Assembly (NCBI GenBank): GCA_017550685.1
Contig: JAFZOJ010000052.1
Coordinates: 1-41,085, forward strand
Direction: 5' to 3'
Origin: Treponema sp.
GTDB lineage: Bacteria > Spirochaetota > Spirochaetia > Treponematales > Treponemataceae
Length of the DNA stretch: 41,085 nt
Within the stretch, counting starts at the first letter, position 1. Each line of letters starts with the position of its first letter. The notes under the pieces are model-generated. The model had not been told where the DNA came from. It saw only the letters and a program-made list of their open reading frames with translations, and did no database searches. A program made the translations under genes and the position numbers. Below are positions 24,193-32,465 of this stretch, piece by piece.

Positions 24193-24549
24193 ATGATTTC
24201 GATCAGCAGTGATGTCATTCGTGGTTATAACGACACGATGATTCTTTTCCTGCTAAGATCTGCGCCCTCCTACGGATATGAAATATCCAAAAACATAAAG
24301 GCTATGACGTCGGAAAAATACATTATAAAAGAAACGACGTTGTATTCGGCTTTTACGCGCATGGAAGAAAACGGTTACGTGGAATCATATTCGCAGGAAG
24401 CAGAAAACGGCAAGCGAAGAACCTATTATCGTATAACCGAAAAAGGCAAATCGTATTACGAAGAAAAATGCGATGAATGGAAACTTACAAAAGAAGTTGT
24501 AGAAAAATTTATATCCAGAAACCAGGAGGCAGAAAATGGAAACAATTAA
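24193..24549 (+). CDS. PadR-family transcriptional regulator
   Basis: A 118-residue winged-helix regulator. The PadR core is clear: DVIRGYNDTMILFLLRSAPSYGYEISKNIK (about 7-36), the recognition region around IKETTLYSAFTRMEENGYVES, and YYRITEKGKSYYEEK. The ATG at 24193 is chosen over the GTG at 24190 because GGAGG stands seven bases upstream. PadR regulators usually repress their own operon in response to a ligand or envelope stress; a repeat-rich operator lies in the promoter. The next gene overlaps its end by 14 bases. Confidence 0.9.
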   Translation: MISISSDVIRGYNDTMILFLLRSAPSYGYEISKNIKAMTSEKYIIKETTLYSAFTRMEENGYVESYSQEAENGKRRTYYRITEKGKSYYEEKCDEWKLTKEVVEKFISRNQEAENGNN

Positions 24550-25501
24550 AAATTATCTGGAATCAATGTTCAGGAATCTTCCAAACACAGAAGAGGTTCT
24601 CCGCGCAAAGAGCGAGCTTCTTCAGATGATGGAAGACAAGTACACGGAGCTTATCCGCGAAGGCAAGTCAGAAAACGAAGCAGTTGCCAAGGTAATTGCA
24701 GAATTTGGTAACCTTGATGAAATAGCTTCTAGCCTTGGAATTAAGGAAGTAATCGGCGAAAGAAAAGAACGCACACGCCGCAATGTAAGCCTGGAAGAAA
24801 TTACAGATTATATGCGCGACCGCTCAAGTTCATTCCTGCTTAAGGCAATAGGACTTTTCTTCTTTATCACCTGTCCTGTTCCGCCAATTCTTTCAGACCT
24901 GTTTGCACGCAGAGACTGGGCCGGAGCTGTCCTTTTGTTTGTGTTCGTTGCACTGGGAATTGCCTTTATGATTACAGGCAAAAACCGCGTAGATCAGTGG
25001 CACTTTCTTAAGTCTGAACCTTGTTCAATAAGTCCTGCAACAACAGATTTTGTTTCTGCAGAAAAGCGTAAGTTTGAACCGTACTATACAGTTATGCTGT
25101 GCATCGGTATGGCTTTGTGTGTATGCTGTGTAATTCCTGCAATTGTTCTGGATGATATTCCAGACAACAACGACTGGGGTGGAGCACTTCTGTTCATTAT
25201 GGTTGGTGTTGGAGTTGGCCTTATCCGTTATACAAGCGGAAGATATAAGATGTACAAGCAGCTTCTGGCCCTTAATTCCGAAGATACAATCGGTGGAACT
25301 TATACAGGTTCAAAGGACAAGGAACCGATTTATTCAAACAACACAATCCGTGTAATCATGTCGGTGTACTGGCAGTCAATTACCTGTATCTATCTTTGTG
25401 TAAGCTTCTTAACCTTTAGCTGGGGCATTACATGGATTATCTGGCCTATTGCAGGTATAATCAAAAAGATGCTGGACAATATTTATTCATCCGGCAATTA
25501 A
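24536..25501 (+). CDS. HAAS/DUF1700-type membrane protein
   Basis: A 321-residue protein. The N-terminal 80 residues are a helical domain (YLESMFRNLPNTEEVLRAKSELLQMMEDKY, EGKSENEAVAKVIAEFGNLDEIA) of the kind that follows padR genes and is called HAAS/DUF1700. About five hydrophobic segments follow (from about 100 to 310). In other bacteria PadR, a HAAS protein and a DUF4097 protein form a recurring trio, probably for sensing envelope or membrane stress, though the mechanism is unknown. Overlap with padR by 14 bases shows translational coupling. Confidence 0.78.
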   Translation: METIKNYLESMFRNLPNTEEVLRAKSELLQMMEDKYTELIREGKSENEAVAKVIAEFGNLDEIASSLGIKEVIGERKERTRRNVSLEEITDYMRDRSSSFLLKAIGLFFFITCPVPPILSDLFARRDWAGAVLLFVFVALGIAFMITGKNRVDQWHFLKSEPCSISPATTDFVSAEKRKFEPYYTVMLCIGMALCVCCVIPAIVLDDIPDNNDWGGALLFIMVGVGVGLIRYTSGRYKMYKQLLALNSEDTIGGTYTGSKDKEPIYSNNTIRVIMSVYWQSITCIYLCVSFLTFSWGITWIIWPIAGIIKKMLDNIYSSGN

Positions 25502-25526
25502 TAAGGCTTGTGTACAGGAGTAAAAT

Positions 25527-26285
25527 ATGAAAAAGACAGTTTTCTTGATAATAATTACCGCCATTACGGTTTTGTGCATCCTTTTGGGAGCGTTCAGACA
25601 TCTTCATATTTCTGACAAGCCGTCAAAGAAATTCGGTTCGTCAATCGGAAGATCTATCCATAATGCTACATCCTTTGCAGACGATTTTTTTGATGATCTT
25701 GATGATGATGCAGAATGGAGCTATAACGATTCTGATAACCTTGAAAAGTTTGATTCAATCAAAATTGATGGAAACGTTATGGGCATCGAAATTAAATATG
25801 GTTCTACCTATTCCATCAACACCAAATATATTCACGATTGGATGAAGCCGGCTCACAAGGTAAGCGATGGAGTTCTTAAAATTTCTCAGCCGGGCTTCAG
25901 AAGAAAAAGAGTTGCCAACGGAAACTGCAAGGTATCCATTACAATTCCACAGGGGATAAAGCTTGATTCTCTTCATATCAATGTTGATGTTGGTGGTGTA
26001 ACTATTGATGACCTGCAGATTGAAGACGGCGTTATTTCTACAGATGTAGGCGGCATTGACCTGGACAACGTAGAGTTTGAAACCTTTAAGATTACTTCTG
26101 ATGTCGGCGGAGTTTCTGTAAATCTTGCAAGCCCTATCAGCGAATATACTCTTGATGTAAGATCTGACATTGGCGGAATTTCGGTAACAGGTGCTTCGGC
26201 TAAACGCAGCTATTCACAACATGGTACAACCGACAAACATCTTAAGGTTAAGACCGATGTCGGCGGAATAGAAATTAAACAGTAA
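25527..26285 (+). CDS. DUF4097-like beta-repeat protein, membrane anchored
   Basis: A 252-residue protein with an N-terminal signal or anchor segment (TVFLIIITAITVLCILLGAF, about 4-23), an acidic stretch (DDFFDDLDDDAE, about 52-63), then a beta-rich region with repeated GGV/GGI turns (VGGVTIDDLQ, VGGIDLDNV, VGGVSVNLA, IGGISVTG, VGGIEIKQ) spaced about 20 residues. This is the right-handed beta-solenoid pattern of DUF4097 proteins. Third gene of the PadR trio; the C-terminal domain should lie outside the inner membrane. AGGAG lies before the ATG. Confidence 0.78.
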   Translation: MKKTVFLIIITAITVLCILLGAFRHLHISDKPSKKFGSSIGRSIHNATSFADDFFDDLDDDAEWSYNDSDNLEKFDSIKIDGNVMGIEIKYGSTYSINTKYIHDWMKPAHKVSDGVLKISQPGFRRKRVANGNCKVSITIPQGIKLDSLHINVDVGGVTIDDLQIEDGVISTDVGGIDLDNVEFETFKITSDVGGVSVNLASPISEYTLDVRSDIGGISVTGASAKRSYSQHGTTDKHLKVKTDVGGIEIKQ

Positions 26286-26297
26286 GCGGAGATTTAT

Positions 26298-27833
26298 ATG
26301 AGCGGGTATAAAACAGTTTCTTCAAATATCATCGTAAGCGATTATCCGGATCCTGATGTAATTCGTGTTGATGATGTTTACTACATGGTTAGTACGACCA
26401 TGCATTTTATGCCGGGCTGTGTAATACTTCGTTCATATAATCTTAGCGACTGGGAGTTTGCTTCTTATGTTTTTGATGAACTTGAACCAACTCCCGGTCA
26501 GACCTTAAGCGATAACCGCGGTGTGTACGGCAAGGGAATGTGGGCGGCCTCGCTCAAATATCACGACAATAAATTTTATGTCTGCTTTGTTGCCAACGAT
26601 ACACACAAGACCTATCTTTTTACCGCAGATTCTATTGAGGGGCCCTGGACCAGATCAAACATTCAGGGCTTTTATCATGACATGTCACTTTTCTGGGATG
26701 ATGACGGACGCGTGTATGCAGTGTGCGGAAATACCGAGATTCATCTTATAGAGCTTGAAGCAGATTTGAGCGGACCAAAAAAGGGTGGGGTGGACCGCGT
26801 GATAATCCGTGATGATCCGGAAAAAAGCGTGCTTGGTTATGAAGGAAGCCATCTGTATAAAATCAACGGGCGCTACTATAATTTTATGATTCACATTCCA
26901 AAAGGAAAGATGCGCACCGAGGCTTGTTTTACTGCAGATAAAATAGAGGGGCCTTATACAGGAGGCGACGTACTTTGCTCAGACCTTGGCGGCTGGAACA
27001 GTGGAGTTGCCCAGGGCGGAATAGTGCAGAATAAACAGGGAAAATGGTACGGCATACTTTTCCAGGATCACGGAGCCTTGGGCCGCATTCCTGTTCTTGT
27101 CCCGGTAAGCTTTGGTCCGGACGGCTTTCCTGTTTTTGGAGAAACAGCTCCAGACAAAAATCAGATTGCGCCACAAACCGTGAGCGTATTGGACAACAAG
27201 CCTGACTACAAATACAAGCCTCTTTGGAGCAACGATTTTACAGACCCCGCCTGGCAGTGGAATCATATTCCCGATAAAACTCTTTGCACCAGAACCGCAG
27301 ATAAATACACAATCCAGACAGGCAAGACTGTTACAAACATAACCCAGGCCTGCAACACACTTACCCAGAGAACCCTTAGCGAAAAATGTGCCGGTGTTGT
27401 AACAATAAATACCACAGACCTTAAGGACGGAGACATTGCGGGGCTTGCCGCTTTAGAAGGCGAATACGGTTTTATTGCAGTAAAAAAACAGCAGGGAAAA
27501 TTTTATCTTATTCAGGCTGAGCACAAATCTAAAAACAGTCCGTGGGCCATGGGAGTTTTTGATACCGATCCGCCTGACATAAAAGCCGAGCTCCCCGTAA
27601 ACGATACTACACTCCTTCTCAAAATAGAATTTGACCTTACAAGACCGGTCCAGCAGGCAAAGATGTTTTATAAATTGCAGGGCGCCGTAGACTTTGTTCC
27701 TCTAGGTCAGCCTGTTCAACTGCGCTATACTCTGGATCAGTTTGTGGGAGTTCGTTTTGCATTGTTTGCCTATTCCACACAGCAGACCGGCGGCAAGGCA
27801 GACTTTTCAGATTTTAACTATTCTTTTTTGTAA
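26298..27833 (+). CDS. Glycoside hydrolase family 43 (beta-xylosidase/arabinofuranosidase type)
   Basis: A 511-residue GH43 with a five-bladed propeller and a C-terminal beta-sandwich of the GH43_C2 type (about 310-510). Catalytic residues: the base Asp in YPDPDVIR (about 17), the pKa-modulating Asp in YHDMSLFWDDDG (about 130) and the acid Glu in YEGSHLYKINGRYY (about 178). The N-terminus has no signal peptide, so it acts on imported xylo- or arabino-oligosaccharides in the cytoplasm. It is the last gene of the PadR block, 12 bases after the DUF4097-like gene with GGAG before its ATG, which is an odd functional mix. Its 3' end overlaps btuC tail to tail by 20 bases. Confidence 0.9.
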   Translation: MSGYKTVSSNIIVSDYPDPDVIRVDDVYYMVSTTMHFMPGCVILRSYNLSDWEFASYVFDELEPTPGQTLSDNRGVYGKGMWAASLKYHDNKFYVCFVANDTHKTYLFTADSIEGPWTRSNIQGFYHDMSLFWDDDGRVYAVCGNTEIHLIELEADLSGPKKGGVDRVIIRDDPEKSVLGYEGSHLYKINGRYYNFMIHIPKGKMRTEACFTADKIEGPYTGGDVLCSDLGGWNSGVAQGGIVQNKQGKWYGILFQDHGALGRIPVLVPVSFGPDGFPVFGETAPDKNQIAPQTVSVLDNKPDYKYKPLWSNDFTDPAWQWNHIPDKTLCTRTADKYTIQTGKTVTNITQACNTLTQRTLSEKCAGVVTINTTDLKDGDIAGLAALEGEYGFIAVKKQQGKFYLIQAEHKSKNSPWAMGVFDTDPPDIKAELPVNDTTLLLKIEFDLTRPVQQAKMFYKLQGAVDFVPLGQPVQLRYTLDQFVGVRFALFAYSTQQTGGKADFSDFNYSFL

Positions 27834-28812
27834 GACAAAGCGAAATAAAAAACGGCACGCCAAGAATTGAAGTAATGATTCCCGCAGGAAGCTCTCCGGG
27901 GATAATTACTATGCGTGCAATTGTGTCGCTCAAAAGCAAAAGCACAGCACCAAAAATCATACTCATAGGAATAAGAGACCGGCTCTTAGGTCCGTGCAGC
28001 TTACGTACAACATGAGGCGCAATCAATCCGACAAAGCCTATGGTACCTCCGGCACAGACACCCGCACTCACTGCAAGCGCTCCGCTCACAAGGACAAGAA
28101 TGCGCAGGCGGTCAACTTCCACTCCCAAAGAGGCGGCAGTTTTTTCTCCGCACGAAAGCAAATCCAAAGGCCGTGCTATGCAAAGCATTATTATAAGAGA
28201 CACAGCCGAAGGAATGAGTATAAAAATAAGCTCCTTCCAGCCGCGTCCGTTAAAGCTTCCCAAAATCCATGTATAGATAGAATGAAGCTCTTTGTTGCTT
28301 GTTAAAAGAATTGCAGAAGAGATTGCAGAATAAAGTGTACCAAGAGCAGTACCACACAAAAGCAGCATTATGGAAGAAGATTTTCCGGCCCTGCTGAATG
28401 CAAGAGCCGTAACAAAAAGTCCCGCCGCAAGTGCACCCGCAAAAGCACAAAAGTTTATGGGAGAAATAAATTTAAATACAGTCTGAGTTAAAAACGGAGG
28501 AAGCTCAGGCAGTGCCGAAAGGATTATTGTTGCAATAACTGCACCAAGCGTTGCTCCGGAAGAAATGCCCATAATTGCGGGTTCTGCAAGCGGGTTACGG
28601 AAAAACAGCTGGAATACTGCACCACTACCGCCAAGTAGAATGCCTGTCAAAAGAACAAGTGTACTTCTTGGCAGACGGAGCTTCCATAAGATAATGTTTT
28701 CAAATTTGTTGCCCTGACCGATTAATGCTGCAAGACTCAGCTTTTCTGCACCAAGTGCAAGCGAAAGAAAGAATGCAGCAATCAGCAGGATTACAGACAG
28801 GATTTTTTTCAT
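27814..28812 (-). CDS. btuC: Cobalamin/Fe-chelate ABC transporter permease (BtuC/FecCD family)
   Basis: A 332-residue permease with about ten membrane segments. Family hallmarks are LRLPRSTLVLLTGILLGGSGAVFQLFFRNPLAEP (about 45-78), the ATPase-contact loop GEKTAASLGV (about 223-232) and GTIGFVGLIAPHVVR (about 260-274). It overlaps btuF by four bases (ATGA), so the two are translated together. Its ATPase is not adjacent as usual; the only candidate is the BtuD-like gene at 23266-24063 across the PadR block. The substrate could be cobalamin or an iron chelate; cobalamin is favoured by the binding protein. Confidence 0.88.
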   Translation of the reverse strand: MKKILSVILLIAAFFLSLALGAEKLSLAALIGQGNKFENIILWKLRLPRSTLVLLTGILLGGSGAVFQLFFRNPLAEPAIMGISSGATLGAVIATIILSALPELPPFLTQTVFKFISPINFCAFAGALAAGLFVTALAFSRAGKSSSIMLLLCGTALGTLYSAISSAILLTSNKELHSIYTWILGSFNGRGWKELIFILIPSAVSLIIMLCIARPLDLLSCGEKTAASLGVEVDRLRILVLVSGALAVSAGVCAGGTIGFVGLIAPHVVRKLHGPKSRSLIPMSMIFGAVLLLLSDTIARIVIIPGELPAGIITSILGVPFFISLCLTKKNS

Positions 28813-29711
28813 TTAAGCAGTTGGGAAAGATCCAGTACAACGTCGGCACAGCGTGGTCCCGGGCGTGAATAAAGATTGTCATCAATAATATAAATCTTTC
28901 CGTTTACAACGGCATCAATGTTTTCCCAGCCGGCGCGGGCCTGTACATCTTCTACAGTTATTCCGTTTCCGGCAGGCAGCAGTATTACCTGAGGGTTTCT
29001 TGCAATCAGGCTTTCTTCACTTATCATAGGATAAGCTTCTGTAATGTCATCAAAAATATTTTTACCGCCGGCTGCCATAATTACGTCATTCAAAAACGAA
29101 GAAGAACCAATTGACATGTAAGGAGAATTCCATACTTCATAATAAATGGTAACAGGTTCTGCCGCAGCCTCTTCCTGCAAAAGTGCGTCACTTGCCTTTT
29201 TAAGCTTTTTTTCCATGTCAGTTATAACATCAACAGCACCTTTTGCGTGTCCGGTAATTTTACCAATCTCAATAATTTCCTGTTTAATATCTTCAATAGA
29301 AGTGCCTTTTGCCATGAACCAGCTTATTCCGTATTCATCAAGCGGCTGAACCAGAAAGTCATGCATGCCCTGTGTAAGGTAAACCAAATCAGGCTTAAAA
29401 GAAAGGATTGTTTCTATGCTAAGTGCCTTTCCGTCAAAGCCGCCAGCTACAGGTTTTTCCTTTGCTTCTTCAGGATAATCTGTAAATTCAGAAACAGCTG
29501 CAACCTGGTCTCCTGCTCCAATTGCAAAAAGAATTTCTGCCGCAGAAGGCGAGAGTGCAACAATAGAGGTTGGAATATCTTTAGAAGCCTCAGTATTCAT
29601 AAGGCTCTTTTTAATCTTTTTAACGACAGTCTTTTTTGGTTTAGCAGATACACTGAATGCCAGTGCAAAAGCCATAAGAACGATAAAAACTTTTTTCAGA
29701 TTCTTTTTCAT
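28809..29711 (-). CDS. btuF: Periplasmic binding protein for cobalamin-type chelates (BtuF-like)
   Basis: A 300-residue binding protein with a cleavable signal peptide (about 1-23, ending FSVSAKP). BtuF-type motifs: VSEFTDYPEEAKEKPVAGGF (about 75-94), SIETILSFKPDLVYL, YYEVWNSPYMSIGSSSFLNDVIMAAGG (about 190-216) and YSRPGPRCADVV near the end. These resemble cobalamin-binding proteins more than siderophore-binding ones, but the ligand is an inference. AGGAG precedes the ATG, 15 bases after pyrE, so it is part of a pyrE-btuF-btuC operon. No B12 riboswitch was recognised upstream. Confidence 0.85.
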   Translation of the reverse strand: MKKNLKKVFIVLMAFALAFSVSAKPKKTVVKKIKKSLMNTEASKDIPTSIVALSPSAAEILFAIGAGDQVAAVSEFTDYPEEAKEKPVAGGFDGKALSIETILSFKPDLVYLTQGMHDFLVQPLDEYGISWFMAKGTSIEDIKQEIIEIGKITGHAKGAVDVITDMEKKLKKASDALLQEEAAAEPVTIYYEVWNSPYMSIGSSSFLNDVIMAAGGKNIFDDITEAYPMISEESLIARNPQVILLPAGNGITVEDVQARAGWENIDAVVNGKIYIIDDNLYSRPGPRCADVVLDLSQLLK

Positions 29712-29726
29712 TTTATAACTCCTATG

Positions 29727-30416
29727 TTATTTCTTGCAGCCCCATTGTGCAAAGTAAGCATCAAGCTGAGTTTTAATTTCTTCAGTAATTATAGTTTTGT
29801 CACCGCTAGTATAAAGTGCTTCGATTACATCAGACATGGTAACAATTGCCGCTGTCGGAAATCCGTAAGTCTGCGAAATAACTTCAAGTGCAGAACGGTC
29901 AGAATCCGGTGCATGTTCTTCGCGGTTCAAACTTACAATTTCGCCCACAATTTTAATTCCGCCCGGGGTAGTTTCCAGAGCCTTAATCTTAGGATAAACT
30001 TCTTCAATAGATTTACCCGAGGTAGTTACGTCTTCGATAATAACAACCTTGTCGCCATCCTGAATTTTATATCCAAGAATAGAACCTTTATCTGCACCGT
30101 GGTCTTTTTCTTCCTTGCGGTCGCAGCAGTATTTTATATCCTTTCCGTAGAGTTCAGAAAAAGCAATGGCAGTGGTTACGGCAAGCGGAATGCCCTTGTA
30201 AGCCGGACCAAAAAATACATCAATGTCGTCGCCAAAATTATCGTGAACTGCTTTTGCATAATATTCACCAAGCTTTTTAAGCTGGCTTCCGGTGATGTAG
30301 GCTCCTGCATTCATAAAAAACGGAGACTGTCTGCCGCTTTTGAGTGTGAAAGAACCGAATTTGAGAACCTGACTCTGAACCATAAAGTCAATAAATTCTT
30401 TTTTATACTGTTCCAT
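29727..30416 (-). CDS. pyrE: Orotate phosphoribosyltransferase
   Basis: A 229-residue type I phosphoribosyltransferase that makes orotidine monophosphate from orotate and PRPP. It shows FTLKSGRQSPFFMNAG (substrate-binding region, about 23-38), DVFFGPAYKGIPLA (about 66-79), the flexible loop RKEEKDHGADKG and the PRPP motif VVIIEDVTTSGKSI (about 123-136). Length fits PyrE. It is the first gene of a minus-strand operon with btuF and btuC. AAGGAG stands eight bases before the ATG, and that leader is an exact mirror of the leader of the divergent gene at 30480. Confidence 0.93.
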   Translation of the reverse strand: MEQYKKEFIDFMVQSQVLKFGSFTLKSGRQSPFFMNAGAYITGSQLKKLGEYYAKAVHDNFGDDIDVFFGPAYKGIPLAVTTAIAFSELYGKDIKYCCDRKEEKDHGADKGSILGYKIQDGDKVVIIEDVTTSGKSIEEVYPKIKALETTPGGIKIVGEIVSLNREEHAPDSDRSALEVISQTYGFPTAAIVTMSDVIEALYTSGDKTIITEEIKTQLDAYFAQWGCKK

Positions 30417-30482
30417 AAAGACTCCTTAGGGTATTATAAAATATATTAAAAGTATGTACAATTATAAACAGGAGTCTTTATG
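30414..30482. promoter_or_regulatory. Divergent control region with mirrored 13-base leaders
   Basis: CATAAAGACTCCT (30414-30426) and AGGAGTCTTTATG (30470-30482) are exact reverse complements and hold the ribosome-binding sites and start codons of pyrE and the MetH-activation gene. Between them lie 43 AT-rich bases with a minus-strand TATAAT (30432-30437) and a plus-strand TATAAA. Both promoters must overlap here. Confidence 0.6.
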
Positions 30483-31112
30483 GCACAAATATTCATACCG
30501 GGTAAAGAACTGTTACAGCCTCAAAAATCCGATTATTCAGAAACTCTCCGTTATCTTGGATATCACAAGGTTGATGTTCCTGAGCAGTCTGTGCAGGAGC
30601 TTTTGGATGCTGCAGTGCCCGAGCTTTATGAATGCATAAAGCCGCAGGGAGTTTACGAAACCTTTCCCGTTCAGGTTGAATATGATGAAGCGGCCGGTAA
30701 AGGAATTGTACAGTTTGCACAAGAGACCATTCAGTCTGTGGACCTTGCCCGCAACTTGAGGCAGTGTTCCCAGGTTACAATTTTTGCCGCAACAATAGGT
30801 CCCATGGTAGACTCCCTCATCAGACGTACACAGATAAAGGACCCGGCCAAGGCTGCAGTGTTGCAGTCTGCAGGTGCAATGTTTGCCGAAAAATTTGTTG
30901 ATTTGCTTAATGAAAAAATAGAGGATGAAATTAAGGCTCAGGGCCTGAGCTGCCGTCCAAGGTTCAGCCCCGGTTACGGAGACCTGGCACTCGAAACACA
31001 AAAGATTTTCTTTAGGCTTTTGCCATGCTCCAGAATTGGACTGAGCCTTATGGACACGCTTATCATGTCGCCCGAAAAATCGGTTACGGCTTTTGCAGGT
31101 TCAGGACGCTAA
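30480..31112 (+). CDS. Stand-alone B12-dependent methionine synthase activation-domain protein
   Basis: A 210-residue protein equal to the C-terminal reactivation domain of MetH, which binds S-adenosylmethionine and remethylates oxidised cobalamin. It keeps the SAM-binding motif as RPRFSPGYGDLALETQ (about 160-175) and the closing block MSPEKSVTAFAGSGR. In several anaerobes this domain is encoded apart from the rest of MetH; whether it serves a split MetH or another corrinoid protein is open. It lies next to a B12-type importer and in a window with mtnN and luxS, which produce homocysteine. The 3' end overlaps the xylanase gene tail to tail by 29 bases. Confidence 0.85.
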   Translation: MAQIFIPGKELLQPQKSDYSETLRYLGYHKVDVPEQSVQELLDAAVPELYECIKPQGVYETFPVQVEYDEAAGKGIVQFAQETIQSVDLARNLRQCSQVTIFAATIGPMVDSLIRRTQIKDPAKAAVLQSAGAMFAEKFVDLLNEKIEDEIKAQGLSCRPRFSPGYGDLALETQKIFFRLLPCSRIGLSLMDTLIMSPEKSVTAFAGSGR

Positions 31113-32361
31113 AGAACGCAGGCTTGCACTGATAATCTTTTTCAAACAAAAGCGGACGCTGCACCTTGTTCATAGCATCTGAGTTGTTGCGGATCCACGA
31201 AACCTCGTCCCTTGTACCCCATAAAGTTACACCACAAATTCCGTTGTTATCGGCAAGCTTTCTATATTTAAGAAAAAGCGTAAAGTAATCTGCATAAAGC
31301 TTTGCAAGCTCATCCTGAGTAGCTAACTTTCCACCAAAAGCAATTTCCATTTCGGTTACCTGAACATCAAGCCCAAGCTCAAGGAATGTTTTTACTGCAG
31401 CTTCGTAGGCATAGGTGCTCGGATAGATCATGCTTATGTGAGACTGCATTCCTATAACATCAATTCTTGCATCCTTGCTGGCTCTAATGTCCTGAACAAT
31501 TTTACAGATTGCCTTTGTTTTTGTCGGGAGATAACAGTTGTAATCGTTGTAAGCAAGCTTTACGTCCGCAGGTGCATAACGGTTTGCATAGCGGAATGCA
31601 TTTACAATAAATGTGTCGTTGCCGTAAATATTAAACCATGGGCTTTCTGTTCTTAGCGGATTATCTGTCCACGCAGAATCTGTACAGGCTTCGTTTACAA
31701 CATCCCAGGTAATGATTATGCGTTTGCCACCATTGTGTTTGTCTTCCCAGGACTTTACATGTTCCAGAACAGATTTGATGTACCATTCAAGGCGGGCATT
31801 CATTGTGGCCTTGTCTACAAAGCCTCCGTTGGAGCGGTAACCTTCTTTAAAGAACCAGTCCGGAGTCTGATTATGCCAAACCAGAACATGGCCGCGCATA
31901 ATCATTTTATATTTTTTTGCAATTCCAAGAATCTTATCAAGCCGTCCAAAGCCTTCCAGCGAAGCAGGCACCTTGTAAACCTTTCCATCCTCGGCAGTAA
32001 AATCTACAAGCTGTTCAGGTATAGCCCAGTTAAAAATAAAATCCGGTTTACATTCATTTTCGCAGGTAAAGCAGCTTGCCTGGTAGCTCACCCCTTTCAT
32101 AATGTCAGCATTGTTCAACTGCATCTCCGGCACCGCAAACCCAAAGTAATCAAAATAATCCTTGTACGCATCCTTAAGCGCCGGCACTTCCGTCCATTTC
32201 TGCGGAACAATACTTTTTTCTGCCGCAGCCCCCGACCCCTGTATCGTACTAAACTGTGCCTTAAAAACAGACTGCGGGTTGTTACTTTCGTTTTTCTTAC
32301 TGTGATTGCAGGAAAACATAAGCAGTCCTGCGGCTGTGATAATTAATAATAGTCTTTTCAT
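31084..32361 (-). CDS. GH10 endo-1,4-beta-xylanase lipoprotein
   Basis: A 425-residue endoxylanase. The start at 32361 (MKRLLLIITAAG) gives a lipoprotein signal with lipobox LMFSC (Cys at about 18); an upstream in-frame ATG at 32397 would bury it. GH10 signatures: ASCFTCENECKPD (about 90-102), RGHVLVWHNQTPDW (about 155-168), the acid/base Glu in WDVVNEA (about 221-227) and the nucleophile Glu in VQVTEMEIAF (about 337-346). Anchored outside the inner membrane, it would cut xylan or large xylo-oligosaccharides for import. TG-A-TAAAAA seven bases before the ATG and no Shine-Dalgarno sequence suggest leaderless expression. It is divergent from the next GH43. Confidence 0.9.
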   Translation of the reverse strand: MKRLLLIITAAGLLMFSCNHSKKNESNNPQSVFKAQFSTIQGSGAAAEKSIVPQKWTEVPALKDAYKDYFDYFGFAVPEMQLNNADIMKGVSYQASCFTCENECKPDFIFNWAIPEQLVDFTAEDGKVYKVPASLEGFGRLDKILGIAKKYKMIMRGHVLVWHNQTPDWFFKEGYRSNGGFVDKATMNARLEWYIKSVLEHVKSWEDKHNGGKRIIITWDVVNEACTDSAWTDNPLRTESPWFNIYGNDTFIVNAFRYANRYAPADVKLAYNDYNCYLPTKTKAICKIVQDIRASKDARIDVIGMQSHISMIYPSTYAYEAAVKTFLELGLDVQVTEMEIAFGGKLATQDELAKLYADYFTLFLKYRKLADNNGICGVTLWGTRDEVSWIRNNSDAMNKVQRPLLFEKDYQCKPAFFSVLNLQKP

Positions 32362-32403
32362 ACAGATATTTTTATCAGAAAAGCGATAAATAAACAATTA
32401 AAA

Positions 32404-32432
32404 TTGTCGGATGGCAATACTTGTGATATACT
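32404..32432 (+). promoter_or_regulatory. Promoter of the GH43 gene at 32466
   Basis: TTGTCG (32404-32409), 17 bases, TATACT (32427-32432) preceded by TG-A (extended -10). AAGGAG follows before the ATG. Confidence 0.6.
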
Positions 32433-32465
32433 GTAAAACGATTAACCAAAGGAGATATTCTTATT

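Noticed and set aside
29712..30416. Cobalamin riboswitch controlling btuF
   Set aside because: There are only 15 bases between pyrE and btuF and no B12-box-like sequence was seen upstream of pyrE.
29247..30449. 400-codon plus-strand open frame opposite btuF and pyrE
   Set aside because: It lies fully antisense to two clear genes and has a composition typical of antisense frames (many F, N, K, C).
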